A DNA stretch of 64,000 nt from Streptomyces sp. MST-110588 (lineage in GTDB: Bacteria > Actinomycetota > Actinomycetes > Streptomycetales > Streptomycetaceae). Numbering within the stretch: position 1 is the stretch's first letter; each line of letters begins with the position of its first letter. The translations under genes and the position numbers were made by a program. The notes beneath the pieces were generated by a model. That model was not told where the DNA came from, searched no databases, and was given only the letters and a program-made list of their open reading frames with translations. This document shows positions 25,712 through 34,500 of this stretch, in pieces. The DNA lies in NCBI RefSeq assembly GCF_022695595.1, contig NZ_CP074380.1, forward strand, positions 3,217,501 to 3,281,500. The letters run 5' to 3'.

Positions 25712-27079
25712 ATGCAGTTCCACGAGCGCGATGGTTTTGGCGCGGACGGCAGACGTGGTGCACGGCGCCGGCGGATGACGGGCGTGGTGCTCGCGGTGTC
25801 GGCGGCCACCGTGGCCGCCACGGCCCCGGCCGTCGCCCAGCCCGAGAAGGACGTACCCGGCGTACAGCACGTACGGAAGGCGGCGCCGGCGGACACCGCG
25901 CAGCGCCTGGCCCGTCCGACGCTGCCCGCGCCCACCGGTCCGTACGCGGTGGGCACCACATCGCTCCACCTGGTCGACCACGGGCGCGCCGACCCCTGGC
26001 TGCCCTCCCGGCCGTACCGGGAGCTGATGGTCAGCGTGCGCTACCCGGCGCGGTCGGTCGCGGGGCACCCGCGCGCACCGCACATGCTGCCGGCTGAGGC
26101 GGCCGGGTTCGATGCGGTGAACAGCCTTCAGGACGTCCCCAAAGGCAGGGTGGACTGGGCGGCGACACGCAGCCACGCGCACCGGGACGCGCCGGTGCTG
26201 CGGCCCTTCGGCCGGCGGCTGCCCGTACTGCTGTACTCGCCCGGCGCCGGTGATCCGCGCTCGCTGGGCACCACGCTCGCCGACGACCTGGCCTCACGCG
26301 GATACGCCGTGGTGACCATCGACCACACGTACGACGCGACCGCGGTGGAGTTCCCGGGCGGACGGGTGGAGCGCACACGGCTGCCGGAGGAGGCCGTCAA
26401 GGCGAAGAAGGAGGGCCGGATGCCCGAGCTGCTGAAGAAGACGGTGGCGGTGGACGTGGCCGACACCCGCTTCGTACTGGACCAGGTCGAGGCACTCGCG
26501 GCCGGGCGCAACCCCGACGCCGGGCAGCGGCGGCTGCCGTCCGGGCTGCGCGGCGCGCTCGACCCGGGCCGGGTCGGGGCGTTCGGCCAGTCCGCCGGGG
26601 GCTTCACCGCGGCGCTGGCGATGCACGACGACCGCAGGATCAAGGCCGCGGCGAACATGGACGGCGTCATGGGCTACACCGAGGACGACCACGACCCGGC
26701 GAATCCGTCGACGGTGGCCACGGAAGGGGTGGACCGGCCGCTCCTGCTGATGGGCATGGAGGGCGACGACCACCACACGATGCCGTCCTGGGGCGGGGCG
26801 TGGCGCAACAGCACGGGCTGGCACCGGGATCTGACGCTGACCGGCTCGCGGCACGCCACCTTCACCGACGCCGGGTCGCTGGTACCGCAGATCGCCCGGC
26901 AGTTGGGGCTGCCCGCGAAGACCGTCACGGAAAACGTCGGGACGGTCGATCCGGGCCGGGCGCTGGCCGCGCAGCGGGCGTATATGGCGGCGTTCTTCGA
27001 CCGGTGGCTGTGCGGCCGGGACAGCCATCTGCTGGACGGGCCCTCCGGCCGGTTCCCCGAAATGCGGTTCGTGTCGTGA
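25712..27079 (+). CDS. Secreted alpha/beta-hydrolase, PAF-acetylhydrolase-like
   Basis: ATG 25712 with GGAG upstream gives 455 residues. An Arg-rich start and a hydrophobic stretch (MTGVVLAVSAATVAATAPAVA, ending in AVAQP) form a signal peptide, so the enzyme is exported. The hydrolase fold begins with PVLLYSPGAG (oxyanion region) near 175. The nucleophile elbow is GQSAGG near 292, an acid follows in the NMDGVMGY region, and the catalytic His lies in SRHATFTD near 390. This matches PAF-AH isoform II and related lipases, which hydrolyse short-chain esters or lipids; the real substrate is unknown. It stands alone between the MFS gene and the PTP/YbjN pair. Confidence 0.82.
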   Translation: MQFHERDGFGADGRRGARRRRMTGVVLAVSAATVAATAPAVAQPEKDVPGVQHVRKAAPADTAQRLARPTLPAPTGPYAVGTTSLHLVDHGRADPWLPSRPYRELMVSVRYPARSVAGHPRAPHMLPAEAAGFDAVNSLQDVPKGRVDWAATRSHAHRDAPVLRPFGRRLPVLLYSPGAGDPRSLGTTLADDLASRGYAVVTIDHTYDATAVEFPGGRVERTRLPEEAVKAKKEGRMPELLKKTVAVDVADTRFVLDQVEALAAGRNPDAGQRRLPSGLRGALDPGRVGAFGQSAGGFTAALAMHDDRRIKAAANMDGVMGYTEDDHDPANPSTVATEGVDRPLLLMGMEGDDHHTMPSWGGAWRNSTGWHRDLTLTGSRHATFTDAGSLVPQIARQLGLPAKTVTENVGTVDPGRALAAQRAYMAAFFDRWLCGRDSHLLDGPSGRFPEMRFVS

Positions 27080-27148
27080 CAGCCGTGATGGTTGTGACAG
27101 CGGTGACAGCCGTGGCAGCGAGAGCCGTGGCAGAGGCGGGGTGCCGCG

Positions 27149-27580
27149 CTACGGCGTGAACCGCCGTACGTAGCGCCGCTGCCACGGGGTTTCCACGGCC
27201 TTGGGGTCGTAGTGCCGGCGTACGAACTCCACCGCGCGGTCCGCGGGCACCCCGTCCAGGACCGCTATGCAGGCCAGTGCCGTCCCGGTCCGGCCGCGGC
27301 CCCCGCCGCAAGCGACCTCCACCCGCTCGGTGGCGGCCCGGGACCACGCCTCGCCGAGTGCCTGCCGGGCCTCCGCGCGGTCCGCGGGCAGCCGGAAGTC
27401 CGGCCAGCGCAGCCAGTGGGCCTCCCACGGGACCTCCGGCGGACGTTTGCCGAGGAGGTGGACGGCGTACGTGGGCGCCGGTCCGGGCGGGAGCGGCCGG
27501 CGCAGCCCCCGGCCGCGCACCAGGCGCCCGGAGGGGAGCCGCAGGACTCCGGTGGCGGTCGGATCCCAGCTCCCGGTCAT
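27149..27580 (-). CDS. Protein-tyrosine/dual-specificity phosphatase-like protein
   Basis: The 143-residue protein has the P-loop CGGGRGRTGTA near residue 90, matching CX5R(S/T) with Thr in the last position, and an Asp-containing WPDF loop near residue 58 that can serve as the general acid. These are the hallmarks of cysteine-based protein or phosphoinositide phosphatases. No signal or membrane segment is seen. It overlaps the preceding ybjN-like gene by four bases and so is made with it. The substrate is unknown. Confidence 0.82.
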   Translation of the reverse strand: MTGSWDPTATGVLRLPSGRLVRGRGLRRPLPPGPAPTYAVHLLGKRPPEVPWEAHWLRWPDFRLPADRAEARQALGEAWSRAATERVEVACGGGRGRTGTALACIAVLDGVPADRAVEFVRRHYDPKAVETPWQRRYVRRFTP

Positions 27581-28125
27581 TCCTGCCCGCTCCCCGTCTC
27601 GTCCCCCGAATCATCCGCCTCCGTGGCCGCCGGACGCCGCGTCAGGTGCGCGAACGCCTCCAGGTTCCGCGTGGACTCCCCACGCGCCACCCGCCATTCG
27701 TACTCCTTGCGGATGGCACCGGCGAACCCCATCTCCAGAAGGGTGTTGAAGCTGCCGTCGGCGTTCTCCAGGACCGTACCGAGGATGCGGTCCAGCTCCT
27801 GCGGGGTGACGGCCGCCAGCGGCAGCTTGCCGACGAGGTAGATGTCACCGAGCTTGTCCAGGGCGTAACCGACGCCGTACAGCCGGGTGTTGCGCTCCAG
27901 CAGCCAGCGGTGCACGGCCTCGTGGTTCTCGTCCGGGCGGCGTACGACGAAGGCGTTGACGGACAGGGAGTGCTTGCCGACGATCAGCGAACACGTCGTG
28001 GAGAGCTTGCGGGTGCCGGGCAGCTTGACCACGTACGAGCCGTCCGCGGGCGACTCCCATGCGAGGCCGGCGTCGACGAGGGTCGACTCGATCACCTGTT
28101 GTGCGGCACGTGTGTCCTCAGCCAT
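27577..28125 (-). CDS. YbjN-domain protein
   Basis: The 182-residue protein matches the YbjN family of type III-chaperone-like folds: VIESTLVDAGLAWESPADGSYVVKLPG, then a central LYGVGYALDKLGDIYLVGKLPL strand-helix unit, and an ILGTVLENADGSFNTLLEMGF C-terminal part. YbjN-type proteins are conserved next to mshA in actinobacteria, although their molecular role is not established. The gene ends in a four-base overlap with the phosphatase and lies 77 bp downstream of mshA, so the three are probably co-transcribed. Confidence 0.85.
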   Translation of the reverse strand: MAEDTRAAQQVIESTLVDAGLAWESPADGSYVVKLPGTRKLSTTCSLIVGKHSLSVNAFVVRRPDENHEAVHRWLLERNTRLYGVGYALDKLGDIYLVGKLPLAAVTPQELDRILGTVLENADGSFNTLLEMGFAGAIRKEYEWRVARGESTRNLEAFAHLTRRPAATEADDSGDETGSGQE

Positions 28126-28202
28126 GCGGTGATCGTACGTGGTGCCTCGCCCCCCGGCCCGGCCTCAGCCGCCGGCACCGGTCTCAGCCGCCGGGACCGG
28201 CC

Positions 28203-29627
28203 TCAGCCGCGCGGCGAGCGCAGTCGGCGGCGCCGCTCCTGCATCGCCGCCGTGTAGACCTCGCCGGTCGCCGCCGCCGCGGTGTCCCAGCCGAAGTGCC
28301 GGGCGTGCCGGGCGGCGGCCGTGCCCATCCGCGCGGCGAGCGCGGGGTCGCGTACGAAGCGGCCGAGGACGCGGGCGTAGTCGGCCGGGTCGTGCCCGTC
28401 GACCAGGAAGCCGCTGACCCCGTCCCGTACGGCCACCGGCAGACCGCCCACCGCAGCCGCCACGACCGGCGTCCCGCACGCCTGGGCCTCGATCGCCACC
28501 AGCCCGAAGGACTCGCTGTAGGAGGGCATGACCAGGACGGACGCGGCCCGGTACCAGTCGGCGAGCTGGTCCTGCCCGACCGGCGGGCGGAACCGCACCA
28601 CATCGGCGATGCCGAGCCGGGCGGCCAGCTTCTGCAGGCCCTCGGGCTTGGCCAGCCCGCTGCCGCTGGGCCCGCCGACCACCGGCACCACGATGCGGGA
28701 GCGCAGCGCGGGGTCCTCCTCCAGCAGGACGGCCACCGCGCGCAGCAGCACGTCGGGGGCCTTCAGCGGCTGGATGCGCCCGGCGAACAAGGGGATCAGC
28801 GCGTCCGCCGGCAGTCCGAGGCGAGCGCGGGCGGCGGCGCGGCTCGCGGCGCTGTCGAAGCTGTGGGAGCTGTGCGAGCCATCGGCACCGCCGGCCCCGT
28901 GGGCGCCGCCGTGCACCACGGGCCGGAACCGGTCGAGGTTGACGCCGGGGTGCACGACGGCGACGGCCTCGGGCGCGGCGTCGTAGTGCCGTACGAGTTC
29001 CGCCGCCTCCTCCTCGGTGTTCGCGATCAGGCGGTCGGCGGCCCGTACGATCTGCGTCTCCCCGATGACCCGGGCGGCGGGCTCGGGGGTGTCGCCCTCG
29101 GCCAGCGAGGCGTTCTTGACCTTCGCCATGGTGTGCATGGCGTGGACGAGCGGGACGCCCCAGCGCTCGGCGGCGAGCCAGCCGACGTGTCCGGAGAGCC
29201 AGTAGTGGGAGTGCACCAGGTCGTAGTAGCCGGGGCGGTGGCCCGCCCATTGCTGCATCACGCCGTGGGTGAAGGCACAGAGCTGGGCCGGCAGCTCCTC
29301 CTTGGCCAGCCCTTCGTACGGTCCGGCGTCCACATGCCGTACGAGCACGCCCGGCGCCAGCTCCACGGCGGGCGGCAGCGTGCCGGTGGTGGCCCGGGTG
29401 AAGATCTCCACCTCGATGTTGATGGCGGCGAGCTTCTTGGCCAGCTCGACGATGTAGACGTTCATGCCGCCGGCGTCGCCGGTTCCCGGCTGGTGCAGGG
29501 GGGAGGTGTGCACGCTCAGCATCGCCACCCGGCGCGGGCGGCGGGGGCCGCCGGGCCGGCGCAGCCGTGGCTGGCCGGAGGCCGGCCCGTGGGGACGGCC
29601 GCGGAGCCTGGTCACGTATTGGCTCAC
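28203..29627 (-). CDS. mshA: D-inositol-3-phosphate glycosyltransferase
   Basis: MshA makes the first committed intermediate of mycothiol by joining N-acetylglucosamine from UDP-GlcNAc to inositol 3-phosphate. GTG 29627 gives 474 residues, with AGGAGG nine bases upstream. The GT4 (GT-B) fold is shown by [26 protein letters not shown] (N-terminal donor pocket), VHSHYWLSG and [27 protein letters not shown] in the second half, and the E7 signature [22 protein letters not shown]. All match MshA. An insertion of Gly/His/Ser residues (about 252-268) is peculiar to this protein. It is followed by ybjN-like and phosphatase genes. Confidence 0.93.
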   Translation of the reverse strand: MSQYVTRLRGRPHGPASGQPRLRRPGGPRRPRRVAMLSVHTSPLHQPGTGDAGGMNVYIVELAKKLAAINIEVEIFTRATTGTLPPAVELAPGVLVRHVDAGPYEGLAKEELPAQLCAFTHGVMQQWAGHRPGYYDLVHSHYWLSGHVGWLAAERWGVPLVHAMHTMAKVKNASLAEGDTPEPAARVIGETQIVRAADRLIANTEEEAAELVRHYDAAPEAVAVVHPGVNLDRFRPVVHGGAHGAGGADGSHSSHSFDSAASRAAARARLGLPADALIPLFAGRIQPLKAPDVLLRAVAVLLEEDPALRSRIVVPVVGGPSGSGLAKPEGLQKLAARLGIADVVRFRPPVGQDQLADWYRAASVLVMPSYSESFGLVAIEAQACGTPVVAAAVGGLPVAVRDGVSGFLVDGHDPADYARVLGRFVRDPALAARMGTAAARHARHFGWDTAAAATGEVYTAAMQERRRRLRSPRG

Positions 29628-29991
29628 TGCGAGCTACCTCCTAGCCGGGACGGCGTGCGCCTCCGAAACCGCTGCAACAACGGGCCGGCCGCATCCATTT
29701 CCGTAGGCACCATCCTCTTCCGACTTTGCCAAAGCGTGATGTACGGGGGGCGAGGGCGCGAAGTGCGCGGACGTGGCCGGAGCCGGGACCGGAGCCGGGA
29801 CCGGGACCGGGAGCCGCGGCAGAGCCGGTGTCCCCTGCCCGTACGGCCTGGAGAAACATCCGCACGTCCCGTACGCAGAGTTACGCATAGGCTCGAACCA
29901 TGCCCCGCAGCTCCTCCCCCCTCCCCTCTTCCCCCTCTCCTCCTCTCCCCTCTCCTCCTTCACCGCGCCGGCCTCCCGGCCGCTCGGGAAC
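29628..29991. other. 364-bp gap with GGGACC repeats and a polypyrimidine tract
   Basis: No gene is supported. It contains the divergent promoters for mshA and the methyltransferase, a run of imperfect CCGGGACCGGGA repeats at about 29776-29815, and the 51-base C/T-only stretch listed separately. Confidence 0.5.
29911..29961. repeat. 51-base polypyrimidine tract
   Basis: From 29911 to 29961 the plus strand has only C and T, in CTCC/CTCT units. The opposite strand is pure purine. It ends 30 bp before the methyltransferase start and can form triplex DNA or a C-rich 5' leader. Confidence 0.7.
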
Positions 29992-30756
29992 GTGACCCGC
30001 GGGACCACCAACCCCAACCGCCTGCGCCGCATGGACCGCTGGATCGCCGCCGCGCACGGCCCCGAGCTGCGGCGCACCGCCGACCCGCTGGCCGTCGACC
30101 TCGGCTACGGCGCCGCGCCGTGGACCGCCGTGGAGCTGCTCGCCCGGCTGCGTACGGTCCGGCCGGACGCGGCCGTCGTCGGCGTCGAGATCGATCCGGC
30201 GCGGGTCGCGGCAGCCCGGCCGTACGAGCGCGAAGGGCTGCGCTTCGCGCACGGCGGCTTCGAGGTGCCGCTGCCGGACCGCCGCGCACCGGTCCTCATC
30301 CGGGCCGCGAACGTGCTGCGCCAGTACGACGAGGAGCAGGTCGCCGCCGTGTGGGAGCGGCTGTGCGCGCGGCTGGCGCCCGGCGGGCTACTGGTGGAGG
30401 GCACCTGTGACGAGATCGGACGGCGGCACGTATGGGTGGCGCTGGGGCCCGAGGGCCCGCGCACGGTGACCTTCGCGGCCCGCCTCGGCTCCCTGGAAAC
30501 CCCCTCCGACCTGGCCGAACGCCTCCCCAAGGCACTGATCCACCGCAATGTGCCGGGTGAGCCCGTACACGCCTTCCTGCGGGACTTCGACCGCGCGTGG
30601 GCGGCAGCGGCACCGTACGGGGCACTGGGCGCCCGGCAGCGCTGGATCCGCTCGGTACGCTCCCTGGCCACGGACTGGCCCCTGGCGGGCGCCCGGCAGC
30701 GCTGGCGGCAGGGCGAGGTCACGGTCCGCTGGGAGGCACTGGCGCCCCGCCACTGA
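29992..30756 (+). CDS. Class I SAM-dependent methyltransferase
   Basis: I place the start at GTG 29992 (254 residues), preceded by GGGA; the longer frame passes through the non-coding polypyrimidine tract. The SAM-binding motif I appears as AVDLGYGAAPWTAVELLARL near residue 33, and motif II as VVGVEIDPARVAAARP near residue 66. The remaining domain (LIRAANVLRQY, GGLLVEGTCDEIGRRHVWVAL) is typical of uncharacterised Streptomyces methyltransferases encoded beside mshA. The methyl acceptor cannot be told. It diverges from mshA. Confidence 0.83.
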   Translation: MTRGTTNPNRLRRMDRWIAAAHGPELRRTADPLAVDLGYGAAPWTAVELLARLRTVRPDAAVVGVEIDPARVAAARPYEREGLRFAHGGFEVPLPDRRAPVLIRAANVLRQYDEEQVAAVWERLCARLAPGGLLVEGTCDEIGRRHVWVALGPEGPRTVTFAARLGSLETPSDLAERLPKALIHRNVPGEPVHAFLRDFDRAWAAAAPYGALGARQRWIRSVRSLATDWPLAGARQRWRQGEVTVRWEALAPRH

Positions 30757-30867
30757 CGTACATGCCGGGCAGGTTGGCTGGCGCCGGGGCAGGTTGGCGC
30801 GCGCGTGCCGGACAGGTTGGCGGGAGCCGGGCTTTCCCCGGACCTGAGCCCGCAGAACAGTGGGGCC

Positions 30868-31086
30868 ATGGCCGAAGAATTCAGGGAACTGCACTGCGCG
30901 ACGTGCGGGTCGCGGGAGGAGCACCGGGCGCTGGAGAGGCCCCGGGAGCGGCAGTGGCTGCGGGAGCAGACCGGGCGGGCTCCGGACGGGTACTGGATGT
31001 GCACCCGCCCCGGGTGCCGCAACATCCGTACGTACTGGGAGGACGAGCCCTTCGACCCACCGCTGCGGTTGCCGCATCTCGGCTGA
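30868..31086 (+). CDS. Small zinc-ribbon-like protein (72 aa)
   Basis: ATG 30868 opens a 72-residue protein with CATCG near residue 10 and CTRPGC near residue 45, a CxxC...CxxxxC pair able to hold zinc. The rest is charged, with aromatic residues, and soluble. The gene follows the methyltransferase by about 110 bp on the same strand and is convergent with the MmyB-type regulator. The function is unknown; a zinc-stabilised small protein is the most that can be said. Confidence 0.65.
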   Translation: MAEEFRELHCATCGSREEHRALERPRERQWLREQTGRAPDGYWMCTRPGCRNIRTYWEDEPFDPPLRLPHLG

Positions 31087-31135
31087 CCCGCCCCGGCGCC
31101 GCCCAGCCACCCGTCCCGCCCCAGCTCCTCACCTC

Positions 31136-31172
31136 AGCTCATTCCCCCCTCAGCTCATTCCCCCCTCAGACC
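31136..31172. repeat. 17-bp tandem repeat CAGCTCATTCCCCCCTC
   Basis: Two full copies and a partial third lie between convergent genes, the last touching the end of the regulator gene. Confidence 0.6.
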
Positions 31173-32017
31173 CCACTCCCCACCGGCGCAGCCGGCCGTG
31201 CCAGCTCGCGCAGCCGCAGCGCCGTCGGCGAGTCGCGCGGCGCCGTGTACGTCACCAGCACCTGGTCCGGATCGCCCGGCAACCGGAGCGCCTGGAAGGT
31301 GATGAGGAGTTCGCCGACCTGCGGATGCAGGATGCGCTTGGTGCCGGACAGGCACTCGTGCACGGCCTGCGCCTCCCACACCCGCCGGAAGTCCGCGCTG
31401 CGTTCGCGCAGTTCACCGACCACCTCGCGGATGCGCGGGTCCTCGGGGTGGCGTCCGCTCTCGGCCCGCAGGTTGCCGACCGCCTCCTCCGCGATGCGCT
31501 CCCAGTCCGGGTGCAGCTCGCGTGCCCGCGGGTCGAGGAAGACCATCAGCGCGGAGTTCCGCCGGTCATCGGCGGTCCCTTCGAGGTCGAAGGCGATCCG
31601 TCCGCCCAGCGCGTTCCACGCCAGGACGTCCAGGCCGCGCCCCAGCACCATGGCGGGTACGCACGCGTCCATCGCGTCCAGGAGCTGACGGGTCTGGGGC
31701 CGTACGCGCCGGTCCGGCCCGGCCTCGTACCGCCGCCGGGGCGTCGTGACATTGCGCAGATACGTCACTTCACCGGCCGTCAGGCGTAGCGCCCGCGCGA
31801 CGGAGTCGAGGACCGTGTCCGATATCGCCTGCGTGCGGCCCTGTTCGATGCGCGTGTAGTAGTCGACGCTGATGCCGGCGAGCTGCGCCACCTCCTCACG
31901 GCGCAGACCGCGCACCCGGCGGCGGTTGAGGCCGGCGGGCAGGCCCAGGTCGGCCGGGTCCAGTGCTGCCCGGCGCGCCTTCAGGAACGCCCCGATCTCC
32001 AGTTGACCATGCTTCAT
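31166..32017 (-). CDS. XRE-family regulator with MmyB-like ligand-binding domain
   Basis: ATG 32017 (MKHGQLEIGAFLKARR) gives 283 residues; the longer frame adds unrelated sequence. Residues 8-75 form the HTH with LRREEVAQLAGISVDYYTRIEQGR as the recognition part. The rest is the MmyB-like domain (VPAMVLGRGLDVLAWNALGGRI and the HPQVGELLITFQALRLPGDP strands), a PAS-like fold reported to bind fatty acids in MmyB. Regulators of this kind usually act on a divergently encoded oxidoreductase, which here is the aldo/keto reductase. Confidence 0.88.
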   Translation of the reverse strand: MKHGQLEIGAFLKARRAALDPADLGLPAGLNRRRVRGLRREEVAQLAGISVDYYTRIEQGRTQAISDTVLDSVARALRLTAGEVTYLRNVTTPRRRYEAGPDRRVRPQTRQLLDAMDACVPAMVLGRGLDVLAWNALGGRIAFDLEGTADDRRNSALMVFLDPRARELHPDWERIAEEAVGNLRAESGRHPEDPRIREVVGELRERSADFRRVWEAQAVHECLSGTKRILHPQVGELLITFQALRLPGDPDQVLVTYTAPRDSPTALRLRELARPAAPVGSGV

Positions 32018-32216
32018 CGCACCAGTATGCGGGGCGCGTTCACGCAAGGTGGTTCCGGCAGACCCAGGTTGCAACGGGCCTGTTCGGGTCCCCGTACGGG
32101 TCGCAGAGTGGATGTCACGAAGCCACGAACGGCTACGGAGCGGGCGTCACCGGATCACCCGCTCGCAGGCGGAAGAACGCAGAAGAAACAGAAGAACGAG
32201 GACGGGGAGCAGTCTC

Positions 32217-33224
32217 ATGCGGCGCAGGATTCTTGGCGGCACCGGCATATCGGTCAGCGAGTACGCGCTGGGCACGATGATGTTCGGTGCCTGGGGGAAC
32301 CCGGACCACAAGGACGGCGCACGGATCGTGCACCGCGCGCTGGACGCGGGCATCAACCTCATCGACACCGCCGACGTGTACTCGGCCGGTGAGGCGGAGC
32401 AGATCGTCGGCAAGGCGCTCAAGGGGCGCCGCGAGGACGTCGTACTGGCCACGAAGTTCTTCAACCCGATGGGCCCGGACGCCAACAACGGCGGCAACTC
32501 GCGCCGTTGGATCATGCGGGCCGTGGAGGACAGCCTGCGGCGGCTGGGCACCGACCACATCGACCTCTACCAGGTGCACCGCCCGGACCCGGCCACCGAC
32601 ATCGACGAGACGCTCTCCGCGCTCTCCGACCTCGTACGGTCGGGAAAGGTACGCGCCGTGGGCACCTCCACCTTCCCCGCCGAGCAGATCGTCGAGGCGC
32701 AGTGGGTCGCCGAACGCCGCGGCCACGTCCGCTTCCGCACCGAGCAACCGCCGTACTCGCTGCTGACGCGCGGTGTGGAGGCCGCGGTGCTGCCGACCGC
32801 GCAGCGTTACGGGATGGGCGTGCTGACCTGGGGGCCGCTGAGCGCGGGATGGCTCTCCGGGCGCGATCTGTCCGTCAGCGGGCGGGCGGCTGTGGAGACG
32901 GCCAAGTTCGACCTGTCCGTTCCTGAGAACGTGCGCAAAGCGGCGGCGGTGCAGGAGCTGTCCAAGGTGGCGCAGGAGGCCGGGCTGCCCCTGCCGCACC
33001 TGGCGACCGCGTTCGTACGGTCCCACCCGGCGGTCACGTCCGTGATCGTCGGCCCGCGCACCATGGAGCAGCTCGACGGGCTCCTGGAGGGGGCGGAAGC
33101 CACGCTGAGCACGGAGGTGCTGGACCGGATCGACGAGATCGTGCCGCCGGGCGTGGACCTCAACCGCGCGGACAGCTACTACCTGGCCCCGGAACTGACG
33201 GACGCCGCGCTGCGCCGGCGATGA
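32217..33224 (+). CDS. Aldo/keto reductase
   Basis: ATG 32217 (MRRRILGGTGISVSEYALGTMMFG) is preceded by GGGGAG. The 335-residue TIM-barrel shows the catalytic Asp in LIDTADVYSAGEAE (with Tyr), the Lys in VVLATKF, and the His in LYQVHRPDP, completing the Asp-Tyr-Lys-His tetrad. SVIVGPRTMEQLDG carries the NADPH 2'-phosphate loop. It reduces carbonyls using NADPH; the substrate is not evident. It is divergent from the MmyB-type regulator, which probably represses it. Confidence 0.9.
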   Translation: MRRRILGGTGISVSEYALGTMMFGAWGNPDHKDGARIVHRALDAGINLIDTADVYSAGEAEQIVGKALKGRREDVVLATKFFNPMGPDANNGGNSRRWIMRAVEDSLRRLGTDHIDLYQVHRPDPATDIDETLSALSDLVRSGKVRAVGTSTFPAEQIVEAQWVAERRGHVRFRTEQPPYSLLTRGVEAAVLPTAQRYGMGVLTWGPLSAGWLSGRDLSVSGRAAVETAKFDLSVPENVRKAAAVQELSKVAQEAGLPLPHLATAFVRSHPAVTSVIVGPRTMEQLDGLLEGAEATLSTEVLDRIDEIVPPGVDLNRADSYYLAPELTDAALRRR

Positions 33225-33300
33225 GGGGGCACGGGTGAGGTGACACGGGTGAGGTGACACAGATGCGGTGACGCAGATGCGGAGACACAGGTGAGGTGAG
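33225..33300. repeat. Degenerate 14-15-bp tandem repeats (GGGTGAGGTGACAC type)
   Basis: About five imperfect copies, changing gradually from GGGTGAGGTGACAC to CAGATGCGG-GACAC, fill the space after the aldo/keto reductase gene. Confidence 0.6.
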
Positions 33301-33315
33301 GCGGTGGGAAACGGC

Positions 33316-33337
33316 GGGGCCCGGCAGCCCGGGCCCC
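33316..33337. terminator. Bidirectional terminator between AKR and hsp20
   Basis: GGGGCCCGG and CCGGGCCCC form a 9-bp GC stem around CAGC, located between the two convergent genes. Confidence 0.6.
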
Positions 33338-33370
33338 GGACATCACCGACCAGCCGCCGGAAGCGGTTGA

Positions 33371-33793
33371 TCAGCCGCTGATCTGCTTCCGCGAGCTGCC
33401 GCCCGTGATCTGGATCTTGCGGGGCTTGGCCTGCTCGGCGACCGGTATCCGCAGCGTCACCACACCGTTCTCGTACGAGGCGTCGATGCGCTCGGTGTCG
33501 AGCGTCTCACCGAGGAAGAGCTGCCGGCTGAACTTGCCCGTGGGACGCTCGGCGGCGATCAGCTCGGCGCCTTCCGGTGCGGTCGAACGGCGCTCACCGC
33601 GCACGGTCAGCACATTGCGTTCGACATCGAGGTCGATGGTCTCCGGGTCGACGCCGGGAAGGTCGAAGTGCACCACGAAGTCGTCGCCCGACCGGTAGGC
33701 GTCCATCTGCATCGCCGCGGGACGCGCGGCCGTACCGAGCACCTGCTGCGTGAGCCGGTCGAACTCGCGGAAGGGGTCGGTGCGCATGAGCAT
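33371..33793 (-). CDS. Hsp20-family small heat-shock protein
   Basis: The 140-residue protein starts at ATG 33793 (a GTG one codon earlier is also possible), with AAAGGAG upstream. The alpha-crystallin domain spans about 30-130 ([37 protein letters not shown]), with the usual GVVTLRIPV strand near the end and a short C-terminal extension with an ITG tripeptide in place of the common IxI. It forms oligomers that hold unfolding proteins. A HAIR-like operator overlaps its promoter, so heat induction through HspR-type repression is expected. Confidence 0.92.
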   Translation of the reverse strand: MLMRTDPFREFDRLTQQVLGTAARPAAMQMDAYRSGDDFVVHFDLPGVDPETIDLDVERNVLTVRGERRSTAPEGAELIAAERPTGKFSRQLFLGETLDTERIDASYENGVVTLRIPVAEQAKPRKIQITGGSSRKQISG

Positions 33794-33844
33794 CACGGGT
33801 CATCTCCTTTCGCCAGGCACTGGGTGCGATGCCCTACGCCTTCC

Positions 33845-33886
33845 GGTATAGCGCGACAAACTCACCTTGACAAGCCTCGACTCAAT
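33845..33886 (-). promoter_or_regulatory. hsp20 promoter overlapped by a HAIR-like HspR operator
   Basis: CTTGACA-N7-ACTCAAT at 33866-33886 matches the HAIR consensus CTTGAGT-N7-ACTCAAG at 11 of 14 positions. On the minus strand TTGTCA (33873-33868) and TATACC (33850-33845) form a sigma-70-type promoter with a 17-base spacer. The -35 box lies inside the HAIR element, the geometry of direct repression. Confidence 0.65.
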
Positions 33887-33979
33887 TTCATTCGCAACCA
33901 TTCGCTCATAGGGTCCACGATCGAGACGAACCCGCAGGTCAGCGTCGTCGGCGGCGGCCCGGTGGTGACGTCCGGGTCG

Positions 33980-34423
33980 TTACGGGCGTCTATCGGGGAG
34001 GCGGAAGGCGTCGAGGAGGGCGTCGATCAGGGAGCGGTCGCGGTCGTGGGTGAGGCGGTTGCGAGCCGGGGCGGGCGGGAGCCACAGGAGGCGGTCGACC
34101 TCCGTGTTGGGGGAGAAGGCGCCGCCTGTCGCCTCGGCTGCCCAGTAGCGGACCTCTTTGGGGCGGCCGGCCACGACGTAATGGGCGGTGGGCAGCGGAG
34201 CGCCGGGGCGGCATCGCATGCCGGTTTCCTCGGCCACTTCCCGCACGGCTCCGTCCAGGGCGCTCTCGCCCCGCTTCAGTTTCCCTTTCGGGTGGGACCA
34301 GTCGTCGTATTTGGGCCGATGGACGAGGGCGATCTCCAGCTCGCCGTCGAGGGGCGAGCGCCGCCACAGTACGCATCCGGCCGCCCGGATCGGCCGCTCC
34401 GGCTTCTCCGCCGTCTCCGCCAT
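33980..34423 (-). CDS. NUDIX hydrolase, ppk-operon member
   Basis: ATG 34423 is preferred over the upstream GTG 34441 because it is preceded by GGGGA at a suitable distance. The 147-residue protein has the full Nudix box GX5EX7REUXEEXGU (GKLKRGESALDGAVREVAEETGM) near residue 50. It hydrolyses a nucleoside diphosphate linked to another group. Orthologues in Streptomyces lie beside ppk and a CHAD protein, which suggests a part in polyphosphate or nucleotide housekeeping; the substrate is unproven. It is the last gene of the ppk-CHAD-NUDIX series. Confidence 0.9.
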   Translation of the reverse strand: MAETAEKPERPIRAAGCVLWRRSPLDGELEIALVHRPKYDDWSHPKGKLKRGESALDGAVREVAEETGMRCRPGAPLPTAHYVVAGRPKEVRYWAAEATGGAFSPNTEVDRLLWLPPAPARNRLTHDRDRSLIDALLDAFRLPDRRP

Positions 34424-34500
34424 GTCCTCGGTTCCCCTCACGACCCGCCCTCACCTCTCGCTCTCACCCTCACCTCTCGCCCTCGCCTCGCCTCTCACCC

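Noticed and set aside
27061..27150. Tandem GTGACAG-type repeats as a possible regulatory array
   Set aside because: They are short, imperfect and lie between convergent genes; ordinary spacer repetition is sufficient explanation.
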